A stretch of 59,336 bases of DNA from Bacteroidota bacterium (GCA_023392125.1 JAEVZS010000013.1:1-59336); one strand, 5' to 3'; numbered from the stretch's first letter, positions 10,586-20,176 are shown. Program-made: numbers and translations. The notes: generated from the letters alone by a model not told the origin.

Positions 10586-10613
10586 CAGAGCGATTCCATA
10601 TGGAATCGCTCTG
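10586..10613. terminator. 28-bp perfect palindrome, probable transcript-end hairpin
   Basis: Arms of 14 bases (CAGAGCGATTCCAT and its complement) meet with no spacer, 25 bases after the stop of the FG-GAP gene. There is no downstream T-run, so it is not a textbook intrinsic terminator; it may stabilise the 3' end or work with another factor. Confidence 0.5.
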
Positions 10614-10837
10614 TGAAATACAATTAGACAAAACATCCATTTTTGCCTGGTCTACAAAAATTATCAGGTTTTTATACAAATTCCAGCAGGGTGACAAATA
10701 AAAACTCATAGCTTTACATTTTAAAAAATCCTGTACAAAAACAAATTAAAAAAGCATCGGTATATAGCACTGCTTAAAAACCGTACACTAAGTAAAGCTC
10801 CTTAATAAACATCTTAATATTATTAATTTTATTTTTT

Positions 10838-12445
10838 ATGAGGACATTTTGCATCGTCCAGATATTAATCTTTGTCCGGCTGTTTGCCATCGCGCAGGTA
10901 AAAATGAGCGATTATATGCCTCAGAACGGAATTTTACAGATTGCCGGAATATATCCACACCAGAACGGTTTTTATACCATCGATGAATACGATACATACG
11001 ACAAGAAGCACAAGCTGACCAGCGCCAGTTATGTAGAAAAAAACGGAATCAGCGACTATGACAAAGACCTCAATCTGAATTTCAGGATTATTTTCCCCAA
11101 AAAAATCAACGGTACCATAGCCTATTACAACAACTGCCTGCACGTAGACGGCATCTACTATCTTTTTGTAGAAACACTCGAAAAGGAAGGCGGGGAAAAA
11201 GTTGTTAACCTGTATGGTCTTACCTACAATCCCAAATCCGAAGAATGGAGCCAGCCCAAATGGATGGTGAGCAGACCGGGCGGCTGGCTGGCAAGGCGTA
11301 ATAGCAGCTTCAATGTTCTGTACAATGCTGCCATAAAAAAATTCAGGTTACTCTCCGATATATACCGGTATCCGGATCCAAACCTGATCACATTTCATGA
11401 ATTTGATACACAGCTGAAAGAAACAGATAAAAAGGAAACAGAAGGGCCGGTTCCCAATTCATTTCTTTCGAAGCACTACCTGACCGACGATTATGATTAT
11501 TTCTTCTATAAGGAATATTCCAAAGACGGTATCTCCATAGTCATCGGAGAAACAGCAAAAAAACAACACAGTTACTGGCTGGTTGTACGCAACATCAGGA
11601 ACGGGAAAACTACGCGGTTTCCCTTTGATCCCGGCTTGTACGACCTGGAAGGAGGCCAGTTTGCCAGCCGGGGCGGTAAAACCATATTTTACGCAGATGT
11701 CATCAGTACCGAAGAATCAAAGAAAGAATACAAAGAAAAGCACAACAAAATCGGATGGCTTGTAGCCGATCTGAGTAATATGGAAAAGCCGGCGACTACT
11801 CTGATAAAGTCCACTGACTTTTTTGGTCAGCCCAAGGAAAAAAGAGCGCCTGCCATCCTGGCCACTTTCAGGTATTACTTCGACCAATCACAGGAAATCC
11901 GGTGGACACACCTGCTTCCGGCAACGGACGGATATTTTATCCTCATCGAAAATGAGACAAAAATATACAGCCAGTCAGACAGAGGTTCATATATAAGCTA
12001 TTTTTCCTACGACAATATAGTAGTCATCAAAACCGACATTAACTTAAATATTGTAAATGAAGAAGTTATATACAAATCACAGGTACGATCCCCAAAATTC
12101 CGGAATGAGGTAAGCCACTGTCTGGTATGGGACGACAGCGAACAACTGCGATTGTACTATAATGACAATGAAAAAAACCTGAAACTACCTGAGGATGAGG
12201 AAAAATTAAAAGTATTCAGCATTCACCAACTGGATAATGGAGTTTTCAGAGAAGTAATTATCAAGGAAGATGGCAGTCTGGGTCCCGACCGCGAACTGCT
12301 CTCAATAAACGAAAAAGAAGCACTCGTTCCATGGACAAAAAGTGTATACGGTCACTTTGACGGCAAGCTCTATTTTATGGCAAAGCAGCACGGGAAAAAC
12401 CACCCGGAAGCAGGAAAGATAAAAATCCTTGAAATAAAAAAGTAG
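10838..12445 (+). CDS. secreted hypothetical protein, 535 residues
   Basis: A signal peptide (RTFCIVQILIFVRLFAIAQ) is followed by a long soluble, aromatic- and lysine-rich protein. Repeating strand-rich segments such as GFYTIDEYDTYDKKHK, GIYYLFVETLEKEGG and GKLYFMAKQHGKN suggest a beta-propeller-like fold, but no recognised repeat or catalytic motif is visible. There is no T9SS sorting domain and no lipobox, so it is probably periplasmic or released by another route. It follows the FG-GAP gene after 277 bases with a hairpin between, so it likely has its own promoter. No family recognised. Confidence 0.75.
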   Translation: MRTFCIVQILIFVRLFAIAQVKMSDYMPQNGILQIAGIYPHQNGFYTIDEYDTYDKKHKLTSASYVEKNGISDYDKDLNLNFRIIFPKKINGTIAYYNNCLHVDGIYYLFVETLEKEGGEKVVNLYGLTYNPKSEEWSQPKWMVSRPGGWLARRNSSFNVLYNAAIKKFRLLSDIYRYPDPNLITFHEFDTQLKETDKKETEGPVPNSFLSKHYLTDDYDYFFYKEYSKDGISIVIGETAKKQHSYWLVVRNIRNGKTTRFPFDPGLYDLEGGQFASRGGKTIFYADVISTEESKKEYKEKHNKIGWLVADLSNMEKPATTLIKSTDFFGQPKEKRAPAILATFRYYFDQSQEIRWTHLLPATDGYFILIENETKIYSQSDRGSYISYFSYDNIVVIKTDINLNIVNEEVIYKSQVRSPKFRNEVSHCLVWDDSEQLRLYYNDNEKNLKLPEDEEKLKVFSIHQLDNGVFREVIIKEDGSLGPDRELLSINEKEALVPWTKSVYGHFDGKLYFMAKQHGKNHPEAGKIKILEIKK

Positions 12446-12634
12446 CCATAGCCATAATCAGGCGCTTGCTTCGCTCTATACCCTGATTTACTTTTTTAAT
12501 TGTTTAAAAGCTCAAAGATCGCGATGTATTCGATAGCCTGACAGCCAGTTCCGGGCTTGCTCAGAGCTTATACATTTTCAGTATTTACTCCGGGAATACC
12601 CTGAAAAAGACGAAAGTACACATAGGATAATGGA

Positions 12635-12668
12635 ATCAATGGCCCGACCGGGCTATTGATTTATTTTA
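12635..12668 (+). terminator. intrinsic terminator
   Basis: A 12-bp stem (ATCAATGGCCCG pairing with CGGGCTATTGAT, one G-T pair, 2-base loop) is followed by TTATTTTA. It lies 190 bases after the stop of the 535-residue gene. Confidence 0.65.
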
Positions 12669-12669
12669 T

Positions 12670-12700
12670 CTCCGGATATTTACACAACCGGAGTCTTTTT
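12670..12700 (+). terminator. second tandem terminator-like hairpin
   Basis: CTCCGG and CCGGAG arms separated by 12 bases, then TCTTTTTAAT. It sits just after the stronger hairpin and before the 3' end of the convergent gene, so it may act as backup. The 303-base gap 12446-12748 contains nothing else recognisable. Confidence 0.45.
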
Positions 12701-12748
12701 AATATGATACTCAGCTGACATTAATCAATGCTAAACGAATACACCCGA

Positions 12749-14113
12749 TTATTCCAGCACAATTCTTGTTCTCTGTACACTATTGTCCCGCTTTTTTATG
12801 ACAAGCAGGTAAATCCCTTTGGGGCATTCCGGTGTAATAGCAAAGCTGACCGGAAGTTCCCGGGTTTTTCCGTCAGTCGAATACAGACTGATTTCCGCAA
12901 CATCATCCGGTTTGTCAAGATAAAATGTACCGGAGCATGGATTAGGAAATACCATAATTGCATCAGACATAAATGTGTTCTGAGGCAGAGACGTTATCAG
13001 ATCATAAAAATAAAGATACTCCGTATCCTTCCTGTAAAAGTAGGTAACAGGATCCCAAATCTCGTACAAGGCCGTCTGCATTCTGCCATTATCCAGAACC
13101 CGGGTATGAAAGTCAGCAGGAACCGCCAGAGAATATCCGTTCTGAAACTCTTCACGGTATCGCTCATAACCCGTTTCATCATAGTATATTTCTCTGCTGT
13201 AAGCGCCATTGCTGGTTTCCGTGACGGAAAATTCCTCATATTGCCATTCTGTATGCGCTATGGTATCTCCGGCAACTCCCGTCGTCAAAGCTGCCAGTCT
13301 CCTGTTCTGATCATCATACATCACTGACTGAAAAGTCGTGTCTCCCGTTGCGCTGATACGGTAAAATGCGCCAAGCAGCATTGAATCCGGGTTAGTATCA
13401 TTATATCGCTGAAAACTGAGATCAACTCTTTTTTCCTTTAAGATAGTACGTTCATTCAACACCTGATACACCGATATGGTATCCAGCCTGTTCTGTCTGT
13501 AGCCAAACTCGGTAATCTCACTTAATACAAGACCTCTGTCTGCAAAGGAGTACGTCAGCTTTTCAATCCGTTTCACCTGTCCGTTTTCCTTTCTGCCATA
13601 TCTCCATCGGACTGACGGGTTTTTAATAATTTTCTGTTCTTCGGATACTTCCCGGAAATTATGCTCCACAAGCGTATGATAGCGATCATACAGCCATTCT
13701 TCATCCTGTCTCCACTCCCCCACTTCCTCCTGATATTGATTCCGGATAAAATAAGTCAGCCGGTTATGGATGTCGTACTCAAACGAACAGGTAATTGTAA
13801 CTGGCCTTGGATCAATTATATTAATAAAAGTAAGAGGTATATCATCCATCAGTCCGACATTGGTTTTGACATGCTTTTTGACCCGTCCGAGCGAATCATA
13901 TTCGATAAAATGGTTGTAATAATGAGCTTTAACCTGCGTGTGGTATTCATAATAATATTCTTCCACTCTGGACGGCTGACCATTCAGAGGCAGATTCTTC
14001 TCATAATAGAAAGGAAGACCGTTAACCTGCCCGCGACTTATTTCCGGAATACACAGCAGTACTATGACAAAGAAAAAAGCGGTATACCTGATCAGTAAAA
14101 CAGGTTTTTTCAT
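12749..14113 (-). CDS. YD-like repeat secreted protein with T9SS type A sorting domain
   Basis: 454 residues from the ATG at 14113, which gives a clean signal peptide (MKKPVLLIRYTAFFFVIVLL to SRGQ); the open frame upstream to 14236 lacks any such start. The body contains YD-type short repeats such as EYDSLGRVKKH, FEYDIHNRLTYF and MYDDQNRRLAAL, resembling degenerate RHS/YD repeats. The tail (VFPNPCSGTFYL to RTRIVLE) is a type A T9SS sorting domain. It is probably cell-surface exposed. The gene is convergent with the 535-residue gene and divergent from DUF1800. Confidence 0.8.
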   Translation of the reverse strand: MKKPVLLIRYTAFFFVIVLLCIPEISRGQVNGLPFYYEKNLPLNGQPSRVEEYYYEYHTQVKAHYYNHFIEYDSLGRVKKHVKTNVGLMDDIPLTFINIIDPRPVTITCSFEYDIHNRLTYFIRNQYQEEVGEWRQDEEWLYDRYHTLVEHNFREVSEEQKIIKNPSVRWRYGRKENGQVKRIEKLTYSFADRGLVLSEITEFGYRQNRLDTISVYQVLNERTILKEKRVDLSFQRYNDTNPDSMLLGAFYRISATGDTTFQSVMYDDQNRRLAALTTGVAGDTIAHTEWQYEEFSVTETSNGAYSREIYYDETGYERYREEFQNGYSLAVPADFHTRVLDNGRMQTALYEIWDPVTYFYRKDTEYLYFYDLITSLPQNTFMSDAIMVFPNPCSGTFYLDKPDDVAEISLYSTDGKTRELPVSFAITPECPKGIYLLVIKKRDNSVQRTRIVLE

Positions 14114-14454
14114 TTTATCCGGACAAAATAATGTAAGATATATCATAAAAATAATTACAAATACCTCTATAAAGCTATAATAAGGAGCTGAAATTCTTCT
14201 CATCAGATCGGTATCATCAAAGCCTTTACTTTGCAATAATACAATATTTTTTTGTATTTTATTTTGTAAATATTGCCACCAATCACCAATATCAATACTT
14301 TACTATCAGATATATATCTAATAAACATTTCGTTTACCACTATTCTAACGAAGACCTTTGAGTCGGATTTTTACAGGCCTTCTGTGTTTACTTTTTCATA
14401 TCACAAATCGTTTCTGCCATAAAAGGCATAGTGTTATATTAAACCAATTTTAGC
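14114..14454. other. divergent promoter region
   Basis: About 340 AT-rich bases between the minus-strand YD-like gene and the plus-strand DUF1800 gene. An open frame on the minus strand runs into it but codes no signal peptide at its N-terminus. No hairpin or RNA gene recognised. Confidence 0.35.
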
Positions 14455-16377
14455 ATGAAAACCACATTATCAAGAAGGGATTTTTTAAGTTTTGGCAATA
14501 AACAGGACCCGCTTTTAAAAAACATCAGCCCTCATGCCAGAGGCCGGAGCAATGGCAGTCCCCATGCCCGGATACAGGCAGATGACTGCACGACTACCTC
14601 TTCAGGTGTAGAAGCATATTCAGGTCCGTTTGGCAGGACAGAGCTCATCCACCTGCTCAAGCGAGCTACCTACGGAGTCAAAAAAGCAGATCTGGATTAT
14701 TTTGCCGGAAAATCACTTACAGAAGTTGTAAATGAGCTTACATCCGGCCTACCCACCGCTATTCCGCACTATCCACTGCGGGAATATGATTCCACTGTGG
14801 GCAGAAACGGTGATGGATCGGTGGATTGGGGTGGTGTGGCACCTGGTGAGGAATGGGGCAGACCGGAACATGTTCTTTCCGGCAACGGTGGGCAGCTGGG
14901 CATTTCGGATCCGACCGCTGACAACTTCTGGCGGGACCGGTCATTGCAGAAGTGGAATATAGGCCTGGCACTGAATCAGGGACGAAGTGTATACGAAAAG
15001 CTCGTTCTGTTCTGGCTCAATCACTTTGCCATGAACTCCGTCACGCTGAACTACTCACAGCGATCGTTCCTTTATACGAAGCTTATCCGGGAAAATGTCA
15101 ATGCCGATCTGAGAGAGCTTGTAAAAAGCATTACAAAAGATCCTGCCTACCTGATGTATCTGAACGGACAGGATAATACGTCCAACTATCCGGACGAAAA
15201 TTTTGCACGTGAAATCCAGGAACTCTTCTGCATCGGTAAAGAGGTCCCGTTTGACAAGCGGTATACCGAAGAAGATGTAAAGATTTTTGCCAGATGTCTC
15301 ACAGGTCACAAAGGAATCATTTTCAGGCAGGGCGTACCGTACAATTTTCTGGGCGCTGATTATGGCTTCAACCCTATGGATCATGACTACGGCGTAAACC
15401 ATCTTCCGGCCAGGCCGGCCAAGCAGCTCTCCCCTTTTTACAGCAACAGAGTCATACAGGACAGTACCCGAAATTCAGCTACAGCCGGAGACAATGAGCT
15501 AAACCAGCTGGTCAATGCCATGTTTGACGATACGGACAGAAACATTACCACACTGGCCGGCACAGCATTTCAGGGCTGGTCGAGAGCCGATATCGTCGCT
15601 GATTTTATTGTCAAAAAGGTGTATCGCTGGTTTGTATTTTCCTATATCGATGACAATATCAAAGCCAATGTCATAAAGCCATTGGCTGACCTCTACAAAC
15701 AAAGCAGCTTCCGTATACTTCCCGTGGTAAAAACCCTCCTGGCCAGCCAGCACTTTTTCGATATGCGCCACAGAGGCGCCATGATCAAAACACCATATGA
15801 TGTAGTAATAGGACTTCTGCGAACCACCAACGGAGAAACTCTGGCCAATGTCAGCGATGTAAAACAACGCTATTTTCACTACAACGCATTGCATCAGCAA
15901 ACCCTTGGCATGGCTATGGGAGCCATTGAGTCACCCAATGTTGCCGGCTGGTCGCCCTATTATCAGGCTCCCCAGTTTCACGAGCTGTGGATAAACTCCG
16001 ACACATTGCCCAAACGCCAGGATTTTGCAAAAAGATATTGCGGCAACGGCGGGGCAGGCACCTGGTCATTTGATGCGTTTCAGCCGACACTGAATCACAT
16101 TGAGTTTTGCAAGACCCTCTCCAATCCGGGCGATCCTAATGCCCTGATAAATGAGCTGGGTGAATTGTTTCTGGGACTGCCTCTCACCACCAATCAGAAA
16201 GATACATTAAAGTCACAGACGCTCCTGACCGGGCAAAGCAATGACAACTACTGGGCACAGGCCTGGAACGCCGCTATTGCTCCCAACTCCTCCATACAGC
16301 AGAGAAATGTGGTTACAACCCGTCTCCGGGCACTATTTGACGTACTTGTAAGGCTTGAAGAATTTCAATTAACCTGA
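14455..16377 (+). CDS. DUF1800 domain-containing protein
   Basis: 640 residues. The N-terminus has a twin-arginine-like motif (SRRDFLSFG) but no hydrophobic region after it. DUF1800 features follow from about residue 60: FGRTELIHLLKRATYG, EKLVLFWLNHFAMNS, NFAREIQELFCIGKE and YTEEDVKIFARCLTGH, and towards the end QTLGMAMGAIESPNVAGWSPYY. This family is almost always encoded beside DUF1501, as here, and its biochemical role is unknown. There is no C-terminal sorting domain. The stop lies 20 bases before the DUF1501 start, so the two form an operon. Confidence 0.92.
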   Translation: MKTTLSRRDFLSFGNKQDPLLKNISPHARGRSNGSPHARIQADDCTTTSSGVEAYSGPFGRTELIHLLKRATYGVKKADLDYFAGKSLTEVVNELTSGLPTAIPHYPLREYDSTVGRNGDGSVDWGGVAPGEEWGRPEHVLSGNGGQLGISDPTADNFWRDRSLQKWNIGLALNQGRSVYEKLVLFWLNHFAMNSVTLNYSQRSFLYTKLIRENVNADLRELVKSITKDPAYLMYLNGQDNTSNYPDENFAREIQELFCIGKEVPFDKRYTEEDVKIFARCLTGHKGIIFRQGVPYNFLGADYGFNPMDHDYGVNHLPARPAKQLSPFYSNRVIQDSTRNSATAGDNELNQLVNAMFDDTDRNITTLAGTAFQGWSRADIVADFIVKKVYRWFVFSYIDDNIKANVIKPLADLYKQSSFRILPVVKTLLASQHFFDMRHRGAMIKTPYDVVIGLLRTTNGETLANVSDVKQRYFHYNALHQQTLGMAMGAIESPNVAGWSPYYQAPQFHELWINSDTLPKRQDFAKRYCGNGGAGTWSFDAFQPTLNHIEFCKTLSNPGDPNALINELGELFLGLPLTTNQKDTLKSQTLLTGQSNDNYWAQAWNAAIAPNSSIQQRNVVTTRLRALFDVLVRLEEFQLT

Positions 16378-16397
16378 ACTTTTAAATCATCTCAACC

Positions 16398-18080
16398 ATG
16401 AATCGCAGAAAATTTTTAAATAACGGAATCAAGGCATGCGCCTCCACACTGTTCGTAGAACAATTTTTCAGAAAACAGAGTCTTTTTGCCCAGAACGCAT
16501 TTCTGAAAGCCATTGCCGGATCATGCAGCGACAAAATTCTGGTCGTGGTACAGCTGTTTGGCGGCAACGATGGCCTCAATACATTCATTCCTCTTGACCA
16601 GTATGCCACCCTGCAGGGTGTCCGCTCCAATATAATGATTCCGGAAAACAATCTCCGGTTTGCCACCTCGGTTAATAACGGCATGGCCTCACTGGGCAGC
16701 CGGTCCACGGTTTCCGGCAAATACGCCGATCTGGCTTTTCATCCGGCTATGGAGGGATTGTATGATCTGTTTGAAACCGACAGGATGTCGGTTGTAATGG
16801 GCTGCAGCTATGACAATCCCGACTTTTCCCACTTCCGGGCCACGGATATCTGGATGATGGGCGCTGACTCCAATGAGTTTCTGCCTTCCGGCTGGATTGG
16901 CAGGGAGCTTGAAAGCCTGTATGGCGAATACGGGTTTCCCGATCCTGCCATGTTGCTTGAAAATGGCTATCCTGACCCGCTCTGCATCAATATGGGCTCT
17001 GTTTCTCCTCTCGCCCTGAACGATTCCACGGGTATTGCCGCCGGGGTATCAGTCACCTCCATTACCAATGATTATCCGCTCTTGGGAGGCTACGGTGATC
17101 TCGCCCCCGAAACCTGCGCAGGCGAAGAGCTTACCTTTTTGCGCAAAGTAGCAGTAGACACAGATAAATATAATGCGCGTATCGTCAGCGCTGCGTCCAA
17201 TGCTCCGGACAGCTCATTTCCCAAATCCCGGCTATACGGCAATGACCGGCTGTCCACCGATCTGAGAAATGTGGCCCGGCTGATAAAAGGCGGCCTGCAA
17301 ACTAGGGTTTATACGGTATATCAGGGCGGATATGATACACATACCAGTCAGGTAGGCGGCAATGCCTATGATGGCACACACACCGGTTTGCTCAACAGCC
17401 TGTCGAGGGCCGTGGCGGGGTTTCAGGATGACCTTCAGAAAATGGGAGTAGATGAGAAAGTAGTGGGACTGGTCTTCACAGAATTTGGGCGCACTGTACG
17501 ATCCAACGGCGGGAAAGGCACTGATCATGGACGCTCCACTCCGATCTGGCTGTTCGGAACTGCGCTGAAAGGCGGTCGGTACGGCATCAATCCTCAGATT
17601 TTCAATGCGGATGAAAACAGGGTGGAAAGTCAGGTGCCCATGCAGTTCGACTACCGCAGCGTCTATTATTCTGTATTGAAAGACTGGTTCTGCCTGTCGC
17701 AGTCACAACTGGAGTCCGTATTTGGCGGACCGGCAAAAACCGCCAGGTATGCTGCCCAGTACCACGACCTGTTCCGCCCGGAAACCATAACGTCCGCAAA
17801 ACATATATACACCAACGAGCGGCGCATCGATAAGCTACAGGATATCTTTCCCAATCCTGTCAGACAAACCGGAACCATTCCCCTCAGTACGAGCGGCGGA
17901 CACGTCCTGCTGGAGCTGCTTGATACAGAAGGTCGCAAAATCAGAACACTCACGGAAAAAAATATCAGTCCCGGATATCACGAAATCCTGTTTGAGAGAC
18001 AAGGCCTGAAACCCGGTACGTACATGATACGAATGCACAAAGACGAGTTTCAGAGCACAAAAAAGCTGGTGGTGCAATAG
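16398..18080 (+). CDS. DUF1501 domain-containing protein with T9SS sorting domain
   Basis: 560 residues. It opens with NRRKFLNNG, a twin-arginine-like motif. The DUF1501 (alkaline-phosphatase/sulfatase-superfamily-like) body shows LVVVQLFGGNDGLNT near residue 50, MGCSYDNPDFSHFRATDIWM, GGYDTHTSQVGG, and FTEFGRTVRSNGGKGTDHGR (the metal-site-like D-H-G). The C-terminus from about residue 480 (DIFPNPVRQTG to KKLVVQ) is a type A T9SS sorting domain. It should therefore be exported and anchored or released at the surface, probably working with DUF1800. Substrate unknown. Confidence 0.92.
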   Translation: MNRRKFLNNGIKACASTLFVEQFFRKQSLFAQNAFLKAIAGSCSDKILVVVQLFGGNDGLNTFIPLDQYATLQGVRSNIMIPENNLRFATSVNNGMASLGSRSTVSGKYADLAFHPAMEGLYDLFETDRMSVVMGCSYDNPDFSHFRATDIWMMGADSNEFLPSGWIGRELESLYGEYGFPDPAMLLENGYPDPLCINMGSVSPLALNDSTGIAAGVSVTSITNDYPLLGGYGDLAPETCAGEELTFLRKVAVDTDKYNARIVSAASNAPDSSFPKSRLYGNDRLSTDLRNVARLIKGGLQTRVYTVYQGGYDTHTSQVGGNAYDGTHTGLLNSLSRAVAGFQDDLQKMGVDEKVVGLVFTEFGRTVRSNGGKGTDHGRSTPIWLFGTALKGGRYGINPQIFNADENRVESQVPMQFDYRSVYYSVLKDWFCLSQSQLESVFGGPAKTARYAAQYHDLFRPETITSAKHIYTNERRIDKLQDIFPNPVRQTGTIPLSTSGGHVLLELLDTEGRKIRTLTEKNISPGYHEILFERQGLKPGTYMIRMHKDEFQSTKKLVVQ

Positions 18081-18133
18081 CACATCCTATAAAATCAGAA
18101 AAAATGCAGGTAATCATCAGCTGATTTATTCTT

Positions 18134-18177
18134 ATTGTCAGCAAGCTCCCTTAACACCGGGGAGCCGGCTGGCAATA
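18134..18177. terminator. long imperfect hairpin between convergent genes
   Basis: An inner GCTCCC/GGGAGC stem with outer pairing ATTG-CAGC against GCTG-CAAT gives a roughly 15-bp imperfect stem. It lies between the 3' ends of DUF1501 and the Ada-like gene, consistent with a shared transcription end. The rest of 18081-18352 shows nothing recognisable. Confidence 0.5.
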
Positions 18178-18352
18178 GCTTTATTATATACTCCGGTAAG
18201 TTGCACATAAATGCTCATTAACTATCAACTCAGCACGCCTGACTTTCTCAGCATAAAGCATATCAATCTGATCCTACAGCTAAATATTCTATCGTTCATC
18301 TGAATGATTTCCGATTTCAGCAAAAAACCACCAAAAATAAGCGGAAAAATGG

Positions 18353-19201
18353 TTAATCTCCGGATATTCTGGCACTCTCCCAGCCTATGATGGCTGTTTT
18401 CCGAACAGGTCCCCACATATATCCTCCCAAAATACCGGATGACTGTATAACTCTGTGACAAGGTATCAGAAAAGCTACGGGATTGCTTCCTATAGCCGTA
18501 CCCACAGCCCGCGAGGCATTGGGATTGCCGATCTGTCCGGCTATGATACCATAGGTAACCAGCTTGCCCATCGGAATCTTCAGAAGACTTTCCCAGACTT
18601 TAAACTGAAATTCTGTTCCCCTCAGATGCAGCCGGATCTCCGATAGGCGGCTCCAGTCATCCTGAAAGATCAGCAAGGCCCGTTCCTGCATAGGATCTGT
18701 TTGTTCCAGATAGACCGCATCCGGAAGCTTCATTTTCAGATCTGCCACTGCTTTGCATTCATCCTCTTCAAAAACCATATGACAGATCCCTCTGGCTGTT
18801 GATGCCACCAATAGCCGTCCAAACGGACTTTCAGCAAAGCTGTAATTGATCCGAAGATTTTTACCCCCATTCTTATATTCAGCCGGTGTCATACCCTCAA
18901 TCGTAACAAACAGATCATGCAGACGGCCGGTTCCGGACAATCCTGTTTCATGTGCCGCGGAAAATAAGGTAGCCGGCTGGTCATCCCTCAGCAGACTCTT
19001 GGCATGCTGCAGGCTGATATACTGCAAAAATTTTTTGGGTGTTGTACCGGCCCATTCGCTAAACAGACGCTGAAAATGAAAAGGACTCAGATGCACATGC
19101 TCTGCTATCTCTTCAAGCCCGGGCTGTGATTTGAAGTTGCTTTTTATGTATTCAATTGCCTGAGCAATTCTCCTGTAATTGATGCTTTGCTGTGTATCCA
19201 T
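18353..19201 (-). CDS. AraC-type HTH / methylated-DNA-protein cysteine methyltransferase (Ada-like)
   Basis: 282 residues from the ATG at 19201 (MDTQQSINYRR), chosen over longer non-ATG starts because the HTH domain begins right after it. Residues about 10-100 are an AraC-family DNA-binding domain (HVHLSPFHFQRLFSEWAG, EGMTPAEYK). The C-terminal half is an O6-alkylguanine DNA methyltransferase with PCHRV holding the acceptor Cys. The N-terminal zinc-cysteine domain of E. coli Ada, which senses methylphosphotriesters, is missing, as in many shorter homologues. Likely role: direct repair of O6-alkylguanine plus local regulation. It is divergent from the Crp/Fnr gene. Confidence 0.92.
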   Translation of the reverse strand: MDTQQSINYRRIAQAIEYIKSNFKSQPGLEEIAEHVHLSPFHFQRLFSEWAGTTPKKFLQYISLQHAKSLLRDDQPATLFSAAHETGLSGTGRLHDLFVTIEGMTPAEYKNGGKNLRINYSFAESPFGRLLVASTARGICHMVFEEDECKAVADLKMKLPDAVYLEQTDPMQERALLIFQDDWSRLSEIRLHLRGTEFQFKVWESLLKIPMGKLVTYGIIAGQIGNPNASRAVGTAIGSNPVAFLIPCHRVIQSSGILGGYMWGPVRKTAIIGWESARISGD

Positions 19202-19571
19202 ATGCTTTTCTGTCAGACAACAAAGTTCGCAACTATTTTGCATACTAAAAACCCGAAACTTGCTGAATCTGAAAAAACACTGACACACAAGTATCTAAAA
19301 ATATCTGATTGCTTTCCGGTCATCTGCGAACAGCTGATTTTTATAAGGGACACGGTCCATATCCGGATTTACAAAGACAGTATCCGGGTCTTTGCCGGGA
19401 CGCTAAAACTCCGGTTTTATTCTTACCTTCGGATTCCGGATACAAACATTAAAATTATGAAACACATTCCTGAAAACAGCAGCATAAAGCTATAGAAATA
19501 CATTTACCAGACGTAGCAGGCAGGTAAACGAATTTACATTTTATAATCAACCAAAAACCGATCTTTACAAA
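19202..19571. other. intergenic region between divergent Ada-like and Crp/Fnr genes
   Basis: 370 bases that must carry both promoters. A short open frame crosses 19187-19495 but has no family pattern or signal. No operator or hairpin could be named with confidence. Confidence 0.35.
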
Positions 19572-20162
19572 ATGTCAGACCCCAAAAAAGCTCTGGCCGG
19601 GAAACTCACGCTGGACTCTTCCCGGTTTGAGGAGCTATTTGCTCTTCTTCACCCGTTAAAACTCGACAAGGATGCCTATTTTATCAGACCCGGTGCAATA
19701 TGTCATCATATCGCTTTTGTCGTTCACGGCACTCTCCGCTCCTATTATGTTAATGAGCTTGGAAACGAAATCAGCTTTCTTTTTCACTTCAACCATCAGC
19801 ATCTGCACAATCAGTTTGTTTCAGACTATGAAAGTGTGCTCGCAGGCAATCCTTCCAGGCTGTATATACAGGCCCTGGAGGACAGCGAACTATTGCTGCT
19901 CCATAAAAACGATCTGGAACAACTGTACCTGAAGGATGCGTACTGGCAACAGTTCGGACGCATCATGAACGAGCGTATTTATCTTTCAGCCAAAAAAAGA
20001 GTCGAAGACCTGCTTTATTTTTCTCCTGAAAAACGTTACCAGAATCTTTTATCTGAAAATCCCTCTATTTTTCAGCATATACCTCAAAAATTCATTGCCA
20101 GTTACCTGGGAATCACTCCGCAATCATTGAGCAGGATCAGAAGACGTATTGCGCTCAATTAA
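19572..20162 (+). CDS. Crp/Fnr family transcriptional regulator
   Basis: 196 residues. Cyclic-nucleotide-binding-like beta-roll (residues about 30-120: FIRPGAICHHIAFVVHGTLR, SRLYIQALEDSELLLL) and a C-terminal winged helix (KFIASYLGITPQSLSRIRRRI) whose recognition helix ends the protein. No Fnr-type cysteine cluster, so not an iron-sulfur sensor. This short type is common in Bacteroidota, usually of unknown ligand. It lies alone, with a terminator after it. Confidence 0.88.
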   Translation: MSDPKKALAGKLTLDSSRFEELFALLHPLKLDKDAYFIRPGAICHHIAFVVHGTLRSYYVNELGNEISFLFHFNHQHLHNQFVSDYESVLAGNPSRLYIQALEDSELLLLHKNDLEQLYLKDAYWQQFGRIMNERIYLSAKKRVEDLLYFSPEKRYQNLLSENPSIFQHIPQKFIASYLGITPQSLSRIRRRIALN

Positions 20163-20176
20163 CAAGTGAATGCATG

